In this document: positions 18,147-29,200 of the stretch, in pieces
Layout: each line of letters starts with the position of its first letter
How positions within the stretch are numbered: the stretch's first letter is position 1
Assembly: GCF_024171535.1 (NCBI RefSeq)
Contig: NZ_JALJZV010000003.1
Location: 62,001-126,000 of the forward strand
Source of the DNA: Flavobacterium sp. HSC-61S13
Lineage (GTDB): Bacteria; Bacteroidota; Bacteroidia; Flavobacteriales; Flavobacteriaceae
Reading direction: 5' to 3'
DNA: 64,000 bases
Position numbers and translations under genes: made by a program
Notes under the pieces: generated by a model
The model's database searches: none
What the model was told of the DNA's origin: nothing
Seen by the model: the letters and a program-made list of their open reading frames with translations, nothing else

Positions 18147-21100
18147 TTATTTATTGATCTGAACCCATCCTGTTCTGGTTTTTCCATGTGCTATAACCAC
18201 ATAGTAATACGTACCGTCGGGCAACAGTTTATCTCCTTTTTCTTGCCCATACCATTGGTCTGTATAAGCACCTTGGAACGAGTAAACTTCCGCACCATAT
18301 CGGTTGTAAATCACCATACTGGTCACCCCGTGTTCTTTTAGGTCAAAGCGATCGTTTAATCCATCGCCATTTGGAGAAACTCCTTTTGGAATTGGACAGT
18401 CAATATAACTCACCTTAAAGCTACTCTCGTCAAGACAAAGTCCATCGTCGGAGGAAGCGTATACGTAGATCGTTTGTGCCAGAGGAACTAAACTACCTAC
18501 AGCCAACTCCATTCCTTGTCCACCCGCTTGACTAAAGTATTTATTATTTGCAGGTAAAGCAGCTAATGCATGCAAATGGCATTCTAATTCTACATCACCA
18601 AAAACAGCTGCTTTGACTGGCGCTGTAATGTCGAGCTTAAAGGATATCTCTTCATAACAACCACCTCCGTTATCTTGGAAGACAAAAAAGGTATAAGTCC
18701 CAGGAACATTCAAAACATCAGCTCCTTTATACTCCACGCCTGTTGCCTTTGTAGCCGTGTAATAATGCTGCCCCGATTCCAGAGCAGGAAACGTGTAACT
18801 ACCGCAGATTCGAACATCTTCACGAGCTGTTGGAATAATTCCCGCTGTAGCTTTTAACGTCCATTCGAATATTTCGGAACAACCCGTTCTTACATCTTCC
18901 ACATAAATATACAGCATGCTGTTTACCCCTTTGGTCTCCAACTGATACTCTTTTGGATTCGGAATCGAATTCAATTTTGCCACAGCATCTTCTTTAGATG
19001 TGAAATAGACAAACTTATAATTCAATGGATCTACCTTTGCAAGCATCGCCGTTTCCACTTCTGTAAGATCTAAAGTCAAGGCTGCTAAAGCAGTACGACA
19101 AATAGACAAAACATCTGGAGTTGCAATAACCTTGGATATCGCAGGATAAATCTCAATGCGTTTGACTCCCTTAACTTCACAGTTAATCGCATTATATTTC
19201 CCTACAACCTTATATTCCCCGCTTTCGCAAACCTGCAAATCTGGTTTGTTTGCTCCCGCTATCACCACATCATCTTTATACCAAGTAATTGTAGTCTCTT
19301 CAGTACCTAAACCGGATTTAATGGTTACACATTCTCCATTACAAAGTGCGTTACCTTCTTCCACAAGCATATCTGCTCCCAAGTCCAAATCGCCCAAATC
19401 AAAACTCCCTGCATTAAAGAATACTGCTGAAGTATGAGCATTATTGGTACAAAAATCCATAACTGCCAACTTAATATGATACTTACGCCCTGGAACAACT
19501 ACCACGGTTTCAGATTCCATAGCCTTGGTTAAACCGACAAAATCAATGGGCGCATCAATTGGATGATCCTGATTGTTATCAAAGTGTTTCCAGTAATACT
19601 CTGGATTGACACTACCACAATCTATCCCCGATTTGGTCGCATCTCTAATGGTGTTTAGGGATATCGGTGTTTGGGTTCCTTTAATTTTAGCCAAATTCTG
19701 ACCTTCTCCCGTAGTAGAATCGATCAACCAAGCCGCAAATAAGGCTCCTGTATTGCAATCATACGTACATCCATTAATATAACTATTAGAAGCAAACAAG
19801 TATTCAAACTTGATAGCATCTTTAATTGGAATAAAATCGAACTCTATTTGAGTAACCCTTTTTTGCGGTAGAGGACCTCCACCAGCATCTTTAATTGCAT
19901 CGTTAATATCCTTGTCACCTGCCCAACGATGGGGATTACTACCTCTGGCGCTATTGGCTCCAATATGAGGCCCTGCTACGTACTTAATTTCACTAGTTCC
20001 TAAAACAATTCCTTCCTCAAAAGGAAAATTAGAACCCGCTTTACTAAAATACCCCACGGTATTAATGGCTTTTGTCAAAGGTCCTCCATCACCTACTTGA
20101 TAGGTTACATTAGATACCAAATCACAATTGGATTTTACGAAAACGTCTTTAATCAATTCGTCTACATTATATTTATCCCCACTAGGACTCACCTCTAAGG
20201 GAGTGTATTTTGAAGTAACCAGACACAAGTTAAAGACTAAATCACTAGCCGTCGTTGCAGAAACACCTAGTCGCAAATAATATTTCTGCCCCGGTATTAA
20301 GTTCGTCAACAATTTATTATTGCTGGTTCTAGACAGCGAAAAACACTGTAAAGCTGCCGCAGTAATAGATCCACAAGGTTGATCATATAAAGCGAAATAA
20401 ATTAATGGAGAAGCTGTTTTTCCTGAAACGCTAACCAAATCTTTTATACTCAGCGAATGACTGGCCGCCACAGCAGTAAATTCAAACCAAGCGTCGTTTA
20501 CAATAGAAGCCGAACAACTCGGTGTTGGAAATTGAATAGGTACTGTTGCTGTAGCCGATTTAGTAGCTCCAAACAACGAACCTGATGCTATTTTTACGCA
20601 TTCCAAACTCGTGTTAACCGGGATATTTACTGCTCCAGAACACTCATCATTTTTATCCAGTAGCGTCCCACCATTTGATGCAGTAGACCAATCACTAAAA
20701 GATTTGCCATCTAGACATTTTGCTCTTACATAGATTTTGTATCCCTTCGCGGAATCCAATCCATTTATCGTGACTGCAGGGGTTCCCACCACATTAATAG
20801 ATTTAACAGGAATTGCCGTATGGTCATCACTAACACCAACCACTATCACTTCCCAAGAAGTAATTCCTCCGGTTTGCTTCCACACTACATCCATGCTTGT
20901 GCTGGTATGATTAGAAGTTTGAACATAGTGCGGTTCTGGACAGCTTTCTATTTTCTTTAGAGTTATATTGTCCAAATACAAATAGGTCGCTGTGGTATTT
21001 TTTGACTTTCCATGCCAAGCTATATTGACATTCCCTTTTATATTATCTAAGAAAATAACTTCTTCTACATAATTACCTTCATAGTAATTTTTTAAACCCA

Positions 21101-24100
21101 AAAGGGTTGTTGTAAACTTATTGGTTTCAATTCCTTGGGTTGACAACAATACTTCGAACTCATTGTTATAGGTTGCTGTAGTGCTGGTCTTATAATGGTA
21201 TTTCAAAATATAAGCGCCACCGTCCAAAGTAATAGTAGGAGAAATCAAATAATCATCATTCGGAACCTTATCCGCATCATAGAGGTAATAATACATGGCT
21301 TGATCGCCTTCATAAGAACTTGTATTGGTTTTCCAAGTCGTCCCCATAGGTATGATCAATCCGGTTTTGTCTAGGACCGTCCAACATCTGGTCGTTTTTG
21401 AGTCCTTGTTAAAGCCCTCCCAGAATGGAGCTGGATAAATCTCACAGATTGTAGCAAAAGCAACAGGCCCTCGCCAGATACTGAAAGCTCCATTGCCACA
21501 AACTGTACGAACGTAAAATTCATAGTCTGTATTTGCCTCTAGATTTTTACCCGATTGCATTTTAGTAAGTACATTTTCTTTTTGGGTAGTTGCAGTTCCG
21601 GCTCCTGTTGGCAATCCTTTACCCGCTTCTTGAACATAGTATTCCCACTTTGTAGCACCAAAATTATCTGTCCAATTGATGGTTGCCTTTTGGGTTGCTA
21701 TATCTTTTACTGCCATATTCAGCGGTTCTGGACAGCCAGTGACCTCTTCGACAAATACATTATCCACATAAAGATAGGTATATTGAGAGGAAGCGGTTAC
21801 GTGCCAAGCAATATTAACCTCCCCACTAACTCCTGTGATAAAAACATATTCTTCTGTCCAAACCGTACTTGGAGCGTATTTGCTTTTAGGCACAACCACT
21901 GTAGTGAAGTTTTTCGTATCTAATCCAGCCGTTGACAAAAGCACTTCAAACTCATAATCATATGTCAGTGTTGTCGTTGTTCTATAATGATATTTTAGAC
22001 GGTAAGTCTTCGTTGGTTCAAACTTAATTTTTGGAGAAACCAACCAATCATTATGCGGTATTTTAGTCACGTCAGCATTACTTCCATAGAAATACATCGA
22101 GTGACTTCCTTCGAATTTCGTCGTTACTGTTTTCCAAATATTACTACCCGTAGCTGTGGTAGCATCCTTGTTCTCATCAATAATTGTCCAACAATTCACA
22201 CTCTTATCCGAGCTGTTAAATCCTTCCCAGAAAGGCGTAGTGTAAACACTGCAGGCCGTTCTAAATAAAAAAGGTCCAGACCACACGCTAAACTCTCCAT
22301 TACCACAAACAGAACGCACATAAAACTCATATTCCGTATTAGCAAGTAAGTTTTTACCCGATTGCTCTTTGGTAAGAGCCGCCTCTTTATTTGTGGTTAC
22401 TGTTCCATTTCCTACTGGCGATGGAGCACCTGCTTCCTGTACGAAGTATTCCCAACTACTCCCGTAATTTTCCGTCCAAAAAATGTTGGCTGTAGTTTCC
22501 TTTACATCTTTACTACCCAAGTTCATTGGCTCTGGACAGCCTTTTATCTCTTCCAGAGATACCGCATCGACATACAGATATGTAGCAGTTCCCGCTGTAT
22601 TTACATGCCATGCAATATTAACATCGCCACCAACTTTACCGATAATAATGGTTTCTTCGACCCAATCATTACTACTCACCGCTTTTTTGGTTTGTAAAAC
22701 CTGCGTAAAATCCGTTAATAGGATGCCCTTATTGGACAAGACAACTTCGAAATCATTTTTATAGGTTGTCGATGTTCTATAATAGTATTTTAACCTATAG
22801 TATTTCGTGGCATCTAACTTAAATCCTGGAGATATCAACCAGTCATCGTGTTGTGGGGAGCTCGTTGCATAAAAATACATCGACTGGTCACCTTCTTGAT
22901 TGGTTGAAATCGTTTTCCAGATACCGGAAGACGTCAAACTAGTTGCATCTTTATTATTATCTACAATTGTCCAACAGCTCAAGTTGGTTGAATTTTTATT
23001 AAAGCCCTCCCAATACGGTAAGCTTGCAAAATCACAAGGTGTTTTAAAAGCAATTGGACCAACCCATTGGCTGTTTTTTCCAGCACCACAACTCGATCTG
23101 ACGAAAAACTCGTACCAAGTATCCGGTAATAAGTTTGTTGCACCAGCACCGTTTGTCTTTGTCACATCAAATGTAGGTTTTGGAGCTACTGATCCACTGC
23201 CTACCGGCATGGTTCCAGTACCTTGCAATTGCGTAAAAACCTCCCAATTCGCATTATTGGTATCTGTCCAAGTGAATGTCGCTTTTCCTTTATCTAAAGC
23301 AGTCAAAACCACATTTTGATCTGGAGCTATACAATCAATTTTTTCGATGGATGCTAAGTCGACATAGACTGTAGTAATTCCCGAAGACTTAACATGCCAT
23401 GCGATATTTACGTCTCCGATGATATCTTTGACATATAGTATTTTCTTGACGTAAGCCGTGGTATTGCGTTTTTCGCTAGGCTCAATAATCATTTTAAAAT
23501 CAACTGGTTTCACCCCATCTTTAGACAACACCACTTCAAAATCATTGCTATTAGAAGCAGAGGTTTTGTAATAATAGGTGATCGCATATATGCCTCCCGT
23601 CATTTTAACCGTTGGCGAAATCAACCAATCATCGTGTGTTGTAGCTGCTATACTGCTGTAAAAATACATCGAACGATCCCCTTCATAAGGTCCGGTCGCG
23701 TACTGCCTCCAACTGTTGTTCCCTGTCGATAAGACATCGTCGTTATTATCTGTAACCTTCCAACAACTAAAGCTAGGAGAATTAACATTAAACCCTTCTG
23801 ATAGCGGTAGATTTACGGGATTACAGGCTGTAGTAAATACAAACGGACCTACCCAATCTCCAAACTTGCCATCCACGCATTTTGCTCTTATGTAAAACTC
23901 ATAATCCTTTCGAGCTGTTAAATTATTGTTGCTATTGTCTTTGGTCACCACAAGCTCTGTTGTCTGAGTTGAGGTTCCCGAACCGACTGGTAGAGCTCCT
24001 CCTGCACTTTGTACATAGTACTCCCAAACCTTATTAACTTTATCATTCCACAACAAAGTTACTTCTGTTGGTTTGATGTCTTTCACTGCCAAATCTAGCG

Positions 24101-25586
24101 GCACAACACAGCTGGCCTCTTCAATGAAAACATTGTCTAAATACACTGTAGCTGAGGTAGGATTTGTCACGTGCCATGCAAAACTAACATCGCCTCCTAA
24201 ATTGGTTACATAAATGGTTTCTTCTGCCCAAGTTGCACTACTGTAGATTTTTTTTGCCAGAATAACCGTGGTGAAATCGTCGATTGCCGTACCGTTATTA
24301 GAAGCAAGCACTTCAAATTCATTAACAGCCGTACTGGTTTTATAATGATACGTCAGCTTATATGTTTTGGTTGCGTCAAATTTAAAAATGGGTGAAATCA
24401 AATAATCATCATTTTTAGATGTTCCCGTAAAATACATACAGCGATCTCCTTCAAACACGCCTGAAAGGGTACTGTATAAGCGCCAAATATAACTGCCTGT
24501 AGGAGATGAAGAGTCTTTATTAGCATCGACTATATTCCAACAATTAAAAGTAGTTGAAGCTAGGTTAAATCCTTCCCAAAAGGGCAAACTCGTTTCGGCA
24601 CAAGGTGTCGTAAATAAAAATGGTCCAGACCACACACTGTATGCCGCTGCACTACAAACCGTTCTGACGTAGTATTCGTAAGTAGTACCAGCTACTAAAT
24701 TTGCGCCTAAACCGTCTTTGGTTGCTAGCGTGCCGGTTTTAGAACTGGTCGCTATTCCAGCAGTAGTCGGAACAACTCCAGTGGGTTTTTGTATAAAATA
24801 TTCCCAATTTGTGGCCGCAAAATTATCGTCCCAAAGCAAACTTACCTGATCCTTTTTTAACGACTTAATATTTAAGTTTAAAGGCTCTGGACAAGTCGCT
24901 ACCTCTTCTATAGATAAGTTATCTATATAGAGATAAGTTACTCCTGTGGAAACCACGTGAAAACCGATATTAACAAGACCACTTACTCCGGAAATAAACG
25001 CGACTTCTTGTTGCCATTCTGCACTATTTCCATACATCTTTTTAGGTATGACCGATTTGGTAAAATTCGCCGAACTTACTCCAGTCGTAGACAATAACAC
25101 TTCTATTTCGTGGTTGTAATTGGCTACAGTTGTTCGATAATTGTATTTCAATCGATAAACCTTGGTAGCGTCAAAGCTCAAATCTGGTGTTATCAACCAA
25201 TCATCATGGGTTTTTCCCGTTGTTCCATAGAAATACATCGACTGATCCCCTTCCATCTTCGTGGTGCTGACTTTCCAAATATTGGATGAGGTTGTCGCAT
25301 CTGCATTAACATCTAAAATCGTCCAACAACTTAGAGTCCCCGAATTTTTATTAAATCCCTCCCAAAATGGTAAAACTTGTACGCTACATGCCGCTGCTTT
25401 CACAGCATTTAATCCCGTGAGATTAAAATAGGGTTGCAAGTATAACTTTGGAGCATAAGACTTGTTAAGCCAATTAATATTGGTCCTAACAATTTCTACT
25501 TCTTTTTTGTTTGCATAAACCGAATCGTTTACAAAAAGCATTATAACAACAAAAAAGACCGAGAAAAGAAAAGTAATTTTTTTCAT
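18147..25586 (-). CDS. A4: giant T9SS type B adhesin with six anchor-J/FN3 units
   Basis: 2479 aa. Signal peptide MKKITFLFSVFFVVIMLFVN, then SYAPKLYLQPYFNLTGLN; this N-terminus and the extra first unit closely resemble A2. Units begin near residues 75, 337, 597, 859, 1120 and 1390. The sixth has LDKTGLIIPMGTTW where most units have the acidic D-x-N-x-D loop. Then come PPC-like (about 1647), choice-of-anchor L with CTYDC (about 1797), Ig-like (about 2079), two Ig-like modules and the type B sorting domain (SPNGDGLNDRFDL near 2405). The Ig-like module has an added cysteine pair (GECVTI and LQVCESG) that only A10 shares; elsewhere these sites are Ser and Phe, Thr, Tyr or Leu. Own leader and terminator. 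Role inferred: surface adhesin. Confidence 0.95.
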   Translation of the reverse strand: MKKITFLFSVFFVVIMLFVNDSVYANKKEVEIVRTNINWLNKSYAPKLYLQPYFNLTGLNAVKAAACSVQVLPFWEGFNKNSGTLSCWTILDVNADATTSSNIWKVSTTKMEGDQSMYFYGTTGKTHDDWLITPDLSFDATKVYRLKYNYRTTVANYNHEIEVLLSTTGVSSANFTKSVIPKKMYGNSAEWQQEVAFISGVSGLVNIGFHVVSTGVTYLYIDNLSIEEVATCPEPLNLNIKSLKKDQVSLLWDDNFAATNWEYFIQKPTGVVPTTAGIATSSKTGTLATKDGLGANLVAGTTYEYYVRTVCSAAAYSVWSGPFLFTTPCAETSLPFWEGFNLASTTFNCWNIVDANKDSSSPTGSYIWRLYSTLSGVFEGDRCMYFTGTSKNDDYLISPIFKFDATKTYKLTYHYKTSTAVNEFEVLASNNGTAIDDFTTVILAKKIYSSATWAEETIYVTNLGGDVSFAWHVTNPTSATVYLDNVFIEEASCVVPLDLAVKDIKPTEVTLLWNDKVNKVWEYYVQSAGGALPVGSGTSTQTTELVVTKDNSNNNLTARKDYEFYIRAKCVDGKFGDWVGPFVFTTACNPVNLPLSEGFNVNSPSFSCWKVTDNNDDVLSTGNNSWRQYATGPYEGDRSMYFYSSIAATTHDDWLISPTVKMTGGIYAITYYYKTSASNSNDFEVVLSKDGVKPVDFKMIIEPSEKRNTTAYVKKILYVKDIIGDVNIAWHVKSSGITTVYVDLASIEKIDCIAPDQNVVLTALDKGKATFTWTDTNNANWEVFTQLQGTGTMPVGSGSVAPKPTFDVTKTNGAGATNLLPDTWYEFFVRSSCGAGKNSQWVGPIAFKTPCDFASLPYWEGFNKNSTNLSCWTIVDNNKDATSLTSSGIWKTISTNQEGDQSMYFYATSSPQHDDWLISPGFKLDATKYYRLKYYYRTSTTYKNDFEVVLSNKGILLTDFTQVLQTKKAVSSNDWVEETIIIGKVGGDVNIAWHVNTAGTATYLYVDAVSLEEIKGCPEPMNLGSKDVKETTANIFWTENYGSSWEYFVQEAGAPSPVGNGTVTTNKEAALTKEQSGKNLLANTEYEFYVRSVCGNGEFSVWSGPFLFRTACSVYTTPFWEGFNSSDKSVNCWTIIDENKDATTATGSNIWKTVTTKFEGSHSMYFYGSNADVTKIPHNDWLVSPKIKFEPTKTYRLKYHYRTTTTLTYDYEFEVLLSTAGLDTKNFTTVVVPKSKYAPSTVWTEEYVFITGVSGEVNIAWHVTASSQYTYLYVDNVFVEEVTGCPEPLNMAVKDIATQKATINWTDNFGATKWEYYVQEAGKGLPTGAGTATTQKENVLTKMQSGKNLEANTDYEFYVRTVCGNGAFSIWRGPVAFATICEIYPAPFWEGFNKDSKTTRCWTVLDKTGLIIPMGTTWKTNTSSYEGDQAMYYYLYDADKVPNDDYLISPTITLDGGAYILKYHYKTSTTATYNNEFEVLLSTQGIETNKFTTTLLGLKNYYEGNYVEEVIFLDNIKGNVNIAWHGKSKNTTATYLYLDNITLKKIESCPEPHYVQTSNHTSTSMDVVWKQTGGITSWEVIVVGVSDDHTAIPVKSINVVGTPAVTINGLDSAKGYKIYVRAKCLDGKSFSDWSTASNGGTLLDKNDECSGAVNIPVNTSLECVKIASGSLFGATKSATATVPIQFPTPSCSASIVNDAWFEFTAVAASHSLSIKDLVSVSGKTASPLIYFALYDQPCGSITAAALQCFSLSRTSNNKLLTNLIPGQKYYLRLGVSATTASDLVFNLCLVTSKYTPLEVSPSGDKYNVDELIKDVFVKSNCDLVSNVTYQVGDGGPLTKAINTVGYFSKAGSNFPFEEGIVLGTSEIKYVAGPHIGANSARGSNPHRWAGDKDINDAIKDAGGGPLPQKRVTQIEFDFIPIKDAIKFEYLFASNSYINGCTYDCNTGALFAAWLIDSTTGEGQNLAKIKGTQTPISLNTIRDATKSGIDCGSVNPEYYWKHFDNNQDHPIDAPIDFVGLTKAMESETVVVVPGRKYHIKLAVMDFCTNNAHTSAVFFNAGSFDLGDLDLGADMLVEEGNALCNGECVTIKSGLGTEETTITWYKDDVVIAGANKPDLQVCESGEYKVVGKYNAINCEVKGVKRIEIYPAISKVIATPDVLSICRTALAALTLDLTEVETAMLAKVDPLNYKFVYFTSKEDAVAKLNSIPNPKEYQLETKGVNSMLYIYVEDVRTGCSEIFEWTLKATAGIIPTAREDVRICGSYTFPALESGQHYYTATKATGVEYKGADVLNVPGTYTFFVFQDNGGGCYEEISFKLDITAPVKAAVFGDVELECHLHALAALPANNKYFSQAGGQGMELAVGSLVPLAQTIYVYASSDDGLCLDESSFKVSYIDCPIPKGVSPNGDGLNDRFDLKEHGVTSMVIYNRYGAEVYSFQGAYTDQWYGQEKGDKLLPDGTYYYVVIAHGKTRTGWVQINK

Positions 25587-25623
25587 CCCTAATAATTTAC
25601 TTGGTTAATTGGTTTCAAATGTA
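25587..25623 (-). promoter_or_regulatory. Conserved array leader and promoter box of A4
   Basis: Minus strand: TACATTTG (25616-25623, an exact TAnnTTTG), 4 nt, CAATTAACCAA (25601-25611), then ATTAGGG before the ATG. Confidence 0.7.
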
Positions 25624-25850
25624 TCGCTTTCTTTAACAAATACATCACAATTAGTAAATTATTACATGAATAAAATTCAATTAAAATGGACTTTTATCAA
25701 TATTAAATGCAATAAATATTTGGCAAACTTAACAAATAATCAATAAAATAATTGTTTTTACAAAGTTTAATCAATAACCAAACCTACTGTTTTAATACTG
25801 CTATCCGGCAATTTATAGCCGAAATTAAACTGTCTTTTTCTTTAAAATAA

Positions 25851-25889
25851 GTAAAAAAAACCAGCATTTACAGTTATACTAGCTGGGTT
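25851..25889 (-). terminator. Second, weaker terminator-like hairpin upstream of A4
   Basis: CCAGC (25861-25865) and GCTGG (25882-25886) can pair across a 16-nt loop, and the A8 tract to the left gives a U8 run on the minus strand. It lies more than 200 bp below the A5 terminator, so it may act on read-through or on an unrecognised short transcript. Confidence 0.4.
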
Positions 25890-26109
25890 ATTATTTCTTA
25901 AAAGTGTGAATAAAAAATAACAATTAGGCATAAAAAAGGCAATTATGAAATAACTTTTCGATGGTATCATTTTAAAAAAAAATCGATGCAACTGGTCTAT
26001 AATTCCATTTCTCGGGACCTATTGACGCTATTTCCACAGCAATCCATGTCATAAAAACCTAAAAAGCAGCCATCGAAAGCCTCCCTTATTTCTTTTAAAA
26101 TTACACATA

Positions 26110-26150
26110 GCAAAAGGGGCTATCTCATAACTTGAGTTAGCCCCTTTTCT
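26110..26150 (-). terminator. Terminator of A5
   Basis: Perfect 11-bp stem AAAAGGGGCTA (26112-26122) and TAGCCCCTTTT (26138-26148) with a 15-nt loop, about 68 bp past the A5 stop codon. Confidence 0.85.
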
Positions 26151-26215
26151 TATATATCACCAAAAAATGGTTTAATTCATATCCTAATTGATATAAACAT
26201 CAACCTTCTCTAGCA

Positions 26216-29200
26216 TTATTTATTGATTTGAACCCATCCGGTTCTGGTCTTGCCATGCGCTATAACCACGTAGTAATACGTACCATCAGGCAATAGTTTA
26301 TCTCCTTTTTCCTGCCCATACCATTGGTCAGTATAAGCACCTTGGAACGAATAAACTTCTGCGCCATAACGGTTATATATCACCATACTGCTCACCCCGT
26401 GTTCTTTTAGATCAAAGCGATCGTTTAATCCATCGCCATTAGGAGAAATTCCCTTTGGAATCGGACAATCCTTATAACTGACCTTAAAGCTACTCTCCTC
26501 AACACACAGACCGTCATTAGACGAAGCATAAATGTAGACGGTTTGTGTATGCGGTAACAAGCTACCCACAGCCAACTCCATTCCCTGTCCACCAGCTTGA
26601 GTAAAATACTTGTTATGAGCCGATAGCGGAGCTAGTATATGCAAGGAACACTCCAATTCTACATCGGCAACGATGTCGGCTTTTACAGCAGCGGTAATGA
26701 TAACTTTATAAGAAATTTCCTCATAACAACCGTTGCCATTGTCTTGTAAAACATAGATCGTGTGCTCTGATGCTTCAGTTAAAATATCACCTGCTTTATA
26801 AGCAATACCCTTAGCTGCAGATTCAGAATAGTAATACTGATTTGCCTCTAAATCGGGCAGCGTATACGTTGCACAGATTTTCACCTGCTCTCGAGCTGCT
26901 GGAATTATTCCTTTGGTCGCTCTTAAGGTCCATTCAAAGATTTCTGAACAGCCCGTACGCTGGTCAATAACTTTAATATACAACACGACATCTGTTCCTT
27001 TGGTTTCTACATCATAAGAAGTTGGATCCGCTATAGCACCGACACCGGCAACAGCATCTTGCTTGGTTTTGTAATAAAACATCTTATAATTAATAGGATC
27101 CACCTTGATCAACATATCCGCTTCTACCGAAGTTAGGTCGACTGTCAAAGTATTTAAAGTTTTTCGACAAATCGGAAGCACCTTAGGAGCAGCAACGACT
27201 GTTGATATATCTGGATAAATCTCCACTTTTATACTTCCTACAACCTCACAGTCAATAGCACTATATTTACCAACGACCTTATATTGTCCGGTTTCAAAAA
27301 CTTCTAAATCCGGGCTAATTGCCCCCGGTATTACTATGTTGTCTTTATACCATTTTATCACCACTCCTTCTGTACCTAATCCAGATTTTAAAATCCTTGA
27401 TTCTCCACCACATATCGCATTGCCATTTTCTACAAGCATATCTGCACCTAAATCCAAATTACCCAAGTCAAAACTTCCTGCATTAAAGAAAACAGCAGAG
27501 GTATGTTGAACATTAGGACAGAAATCCATTACGGCTAATTTAATATGATATTTACGCCCTGGAATAACGGTTACTGTTTCTGAACTCATCGCCTTGGTAA
27601 GTCCTACTAAGTCGATAGAGGCCTCTAACGGGCTGTCTATATCTCTAAAGTACTTCCAAAACCATTCTGGATTAACACTAGTACAAGGCGCTTTCGATTT
27701 CTCTACATCGCGAATAGTATTGATAGCAATAGGGATTTTAGTTCCCGATATTTTCGCTAAGTTTTGACCTTCACCCGTAGTACTATCTACTAACCAAGCG
27801 GCAAACATCGCTCCAACATTACACACTTCTCCGCAACTTTCATCATAGCTATTTGAAGCAAACAGGTAATCAAATTTTATTTCTTCCTTAATCGGAATAA
27901 AATCAAACTCAATCTGTGTTACACGTTTGTCGGGATAAGGACCACCACCCGCATCATCAATGGCATCATTAATATCCTTATCTCCTACCCAACGCTCTTC
28001 ATTACCACCGCGATCTACGTAATACCCTTTATACGGACCTGGAATATATTCCACTTCATTGGTTCCCAATACAATTCCTTCCTTAAATGGGAAATCAGAT
28101 CCTGCTTTATTAAAATATCCCACCGTATTATAGGTCATGGCTTTAGCTCCACCATCACCATTCTGATATCTTACATTGGACACCAAGTCGCAATTGGATT
28201 TCACCAAAATGTCTTCAACCAGCTCTTCAACAGTGTATTTATCTCCACTCGGACTCACCTCTAAGGGTGTGAAATTTCCAGTAGTAATACACACATTAAA
28301 GATAAAATCAGTCTGACTTATATCCTCGACCCCTAAACGCAAATAATACTTTTTACCCGGCACAAGTTTGTTCATAACGGCACTATTTTCCTCTGGAATA
28401 AAAACGAAGCAAGCTAAGGGTGTATTAGTAATAGCAGCACAAGGCTGATCGTATAAAGCTCCTTCTATCCCAAGGCTACTGATGTTTCCAGAAATACTTT
28501 GTAAATCCTTGATCGTCAAAAGATGAACAATAGCCGTTGCTGTAAATTCAAACCAAACATCATAAACAATACCCGAGCTACAAAATGGCGTGACATTGGA
28601 AGATTTTGTCGCTGCGAGTACACTAGCCGGAGTACTTTTTAAACACGCTAACCCGGAATTAACCGGAACATTAAAGGCTCCATTACATTCATCATTAAGC
28701 CCAACTTTGGTTGAAGTATTAACTGGAGTAGACCAGTCACTGTTGGTTTTTCCACCGGTACATTTAGCCCTTACGTAAATGGTATAAGGCTCACCCGGAC
28801 TTAAGCCAGCTATGGTTGCTTTTGGAGCTCCGTTTACCGTAAGTGATTTTACCGGTATAGCCGTTTCATCACCACCAAAATCCACTACAAGAACTTCCCA
28901 ACTAGTTATTCCACCCAGTTGTTGCCATTCTACATCCACACTATTACTGGTCTGATTTGACGTAGTTACATAATACGGTTCAGGACAAGTTTCAATTTTT
29001 TTAACCACTACATTATCGATTGACAACTCTGCTGAACCGACTGAAGTTAAATGCCAACCTATATTTGAAGTACCTTGAGTACTGTTAAAAAAGACTACTT
29101 CTTCCTTCCAGTTACCGGTATTAAATACCGCCTCAGCAACGAGCGGTGTTGTAAATTGATCTACATCCACTCCTGCGTTCGATAAGGAGACTCCAAATTT

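Larger units (their letters stand above)
25587..26215. other. Longest intergenic region (A5 to A4)
   Basis: 629 bp, very AT-rich. It holds the A5 terminator (26110-26150), a second hairpin with a long U-run (25851-25889) and the A4 leader. Neither strand shows a convincing ORF in the remainder, and no tRNA-like or repeat structure was recognised. Confidence 0.6.
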
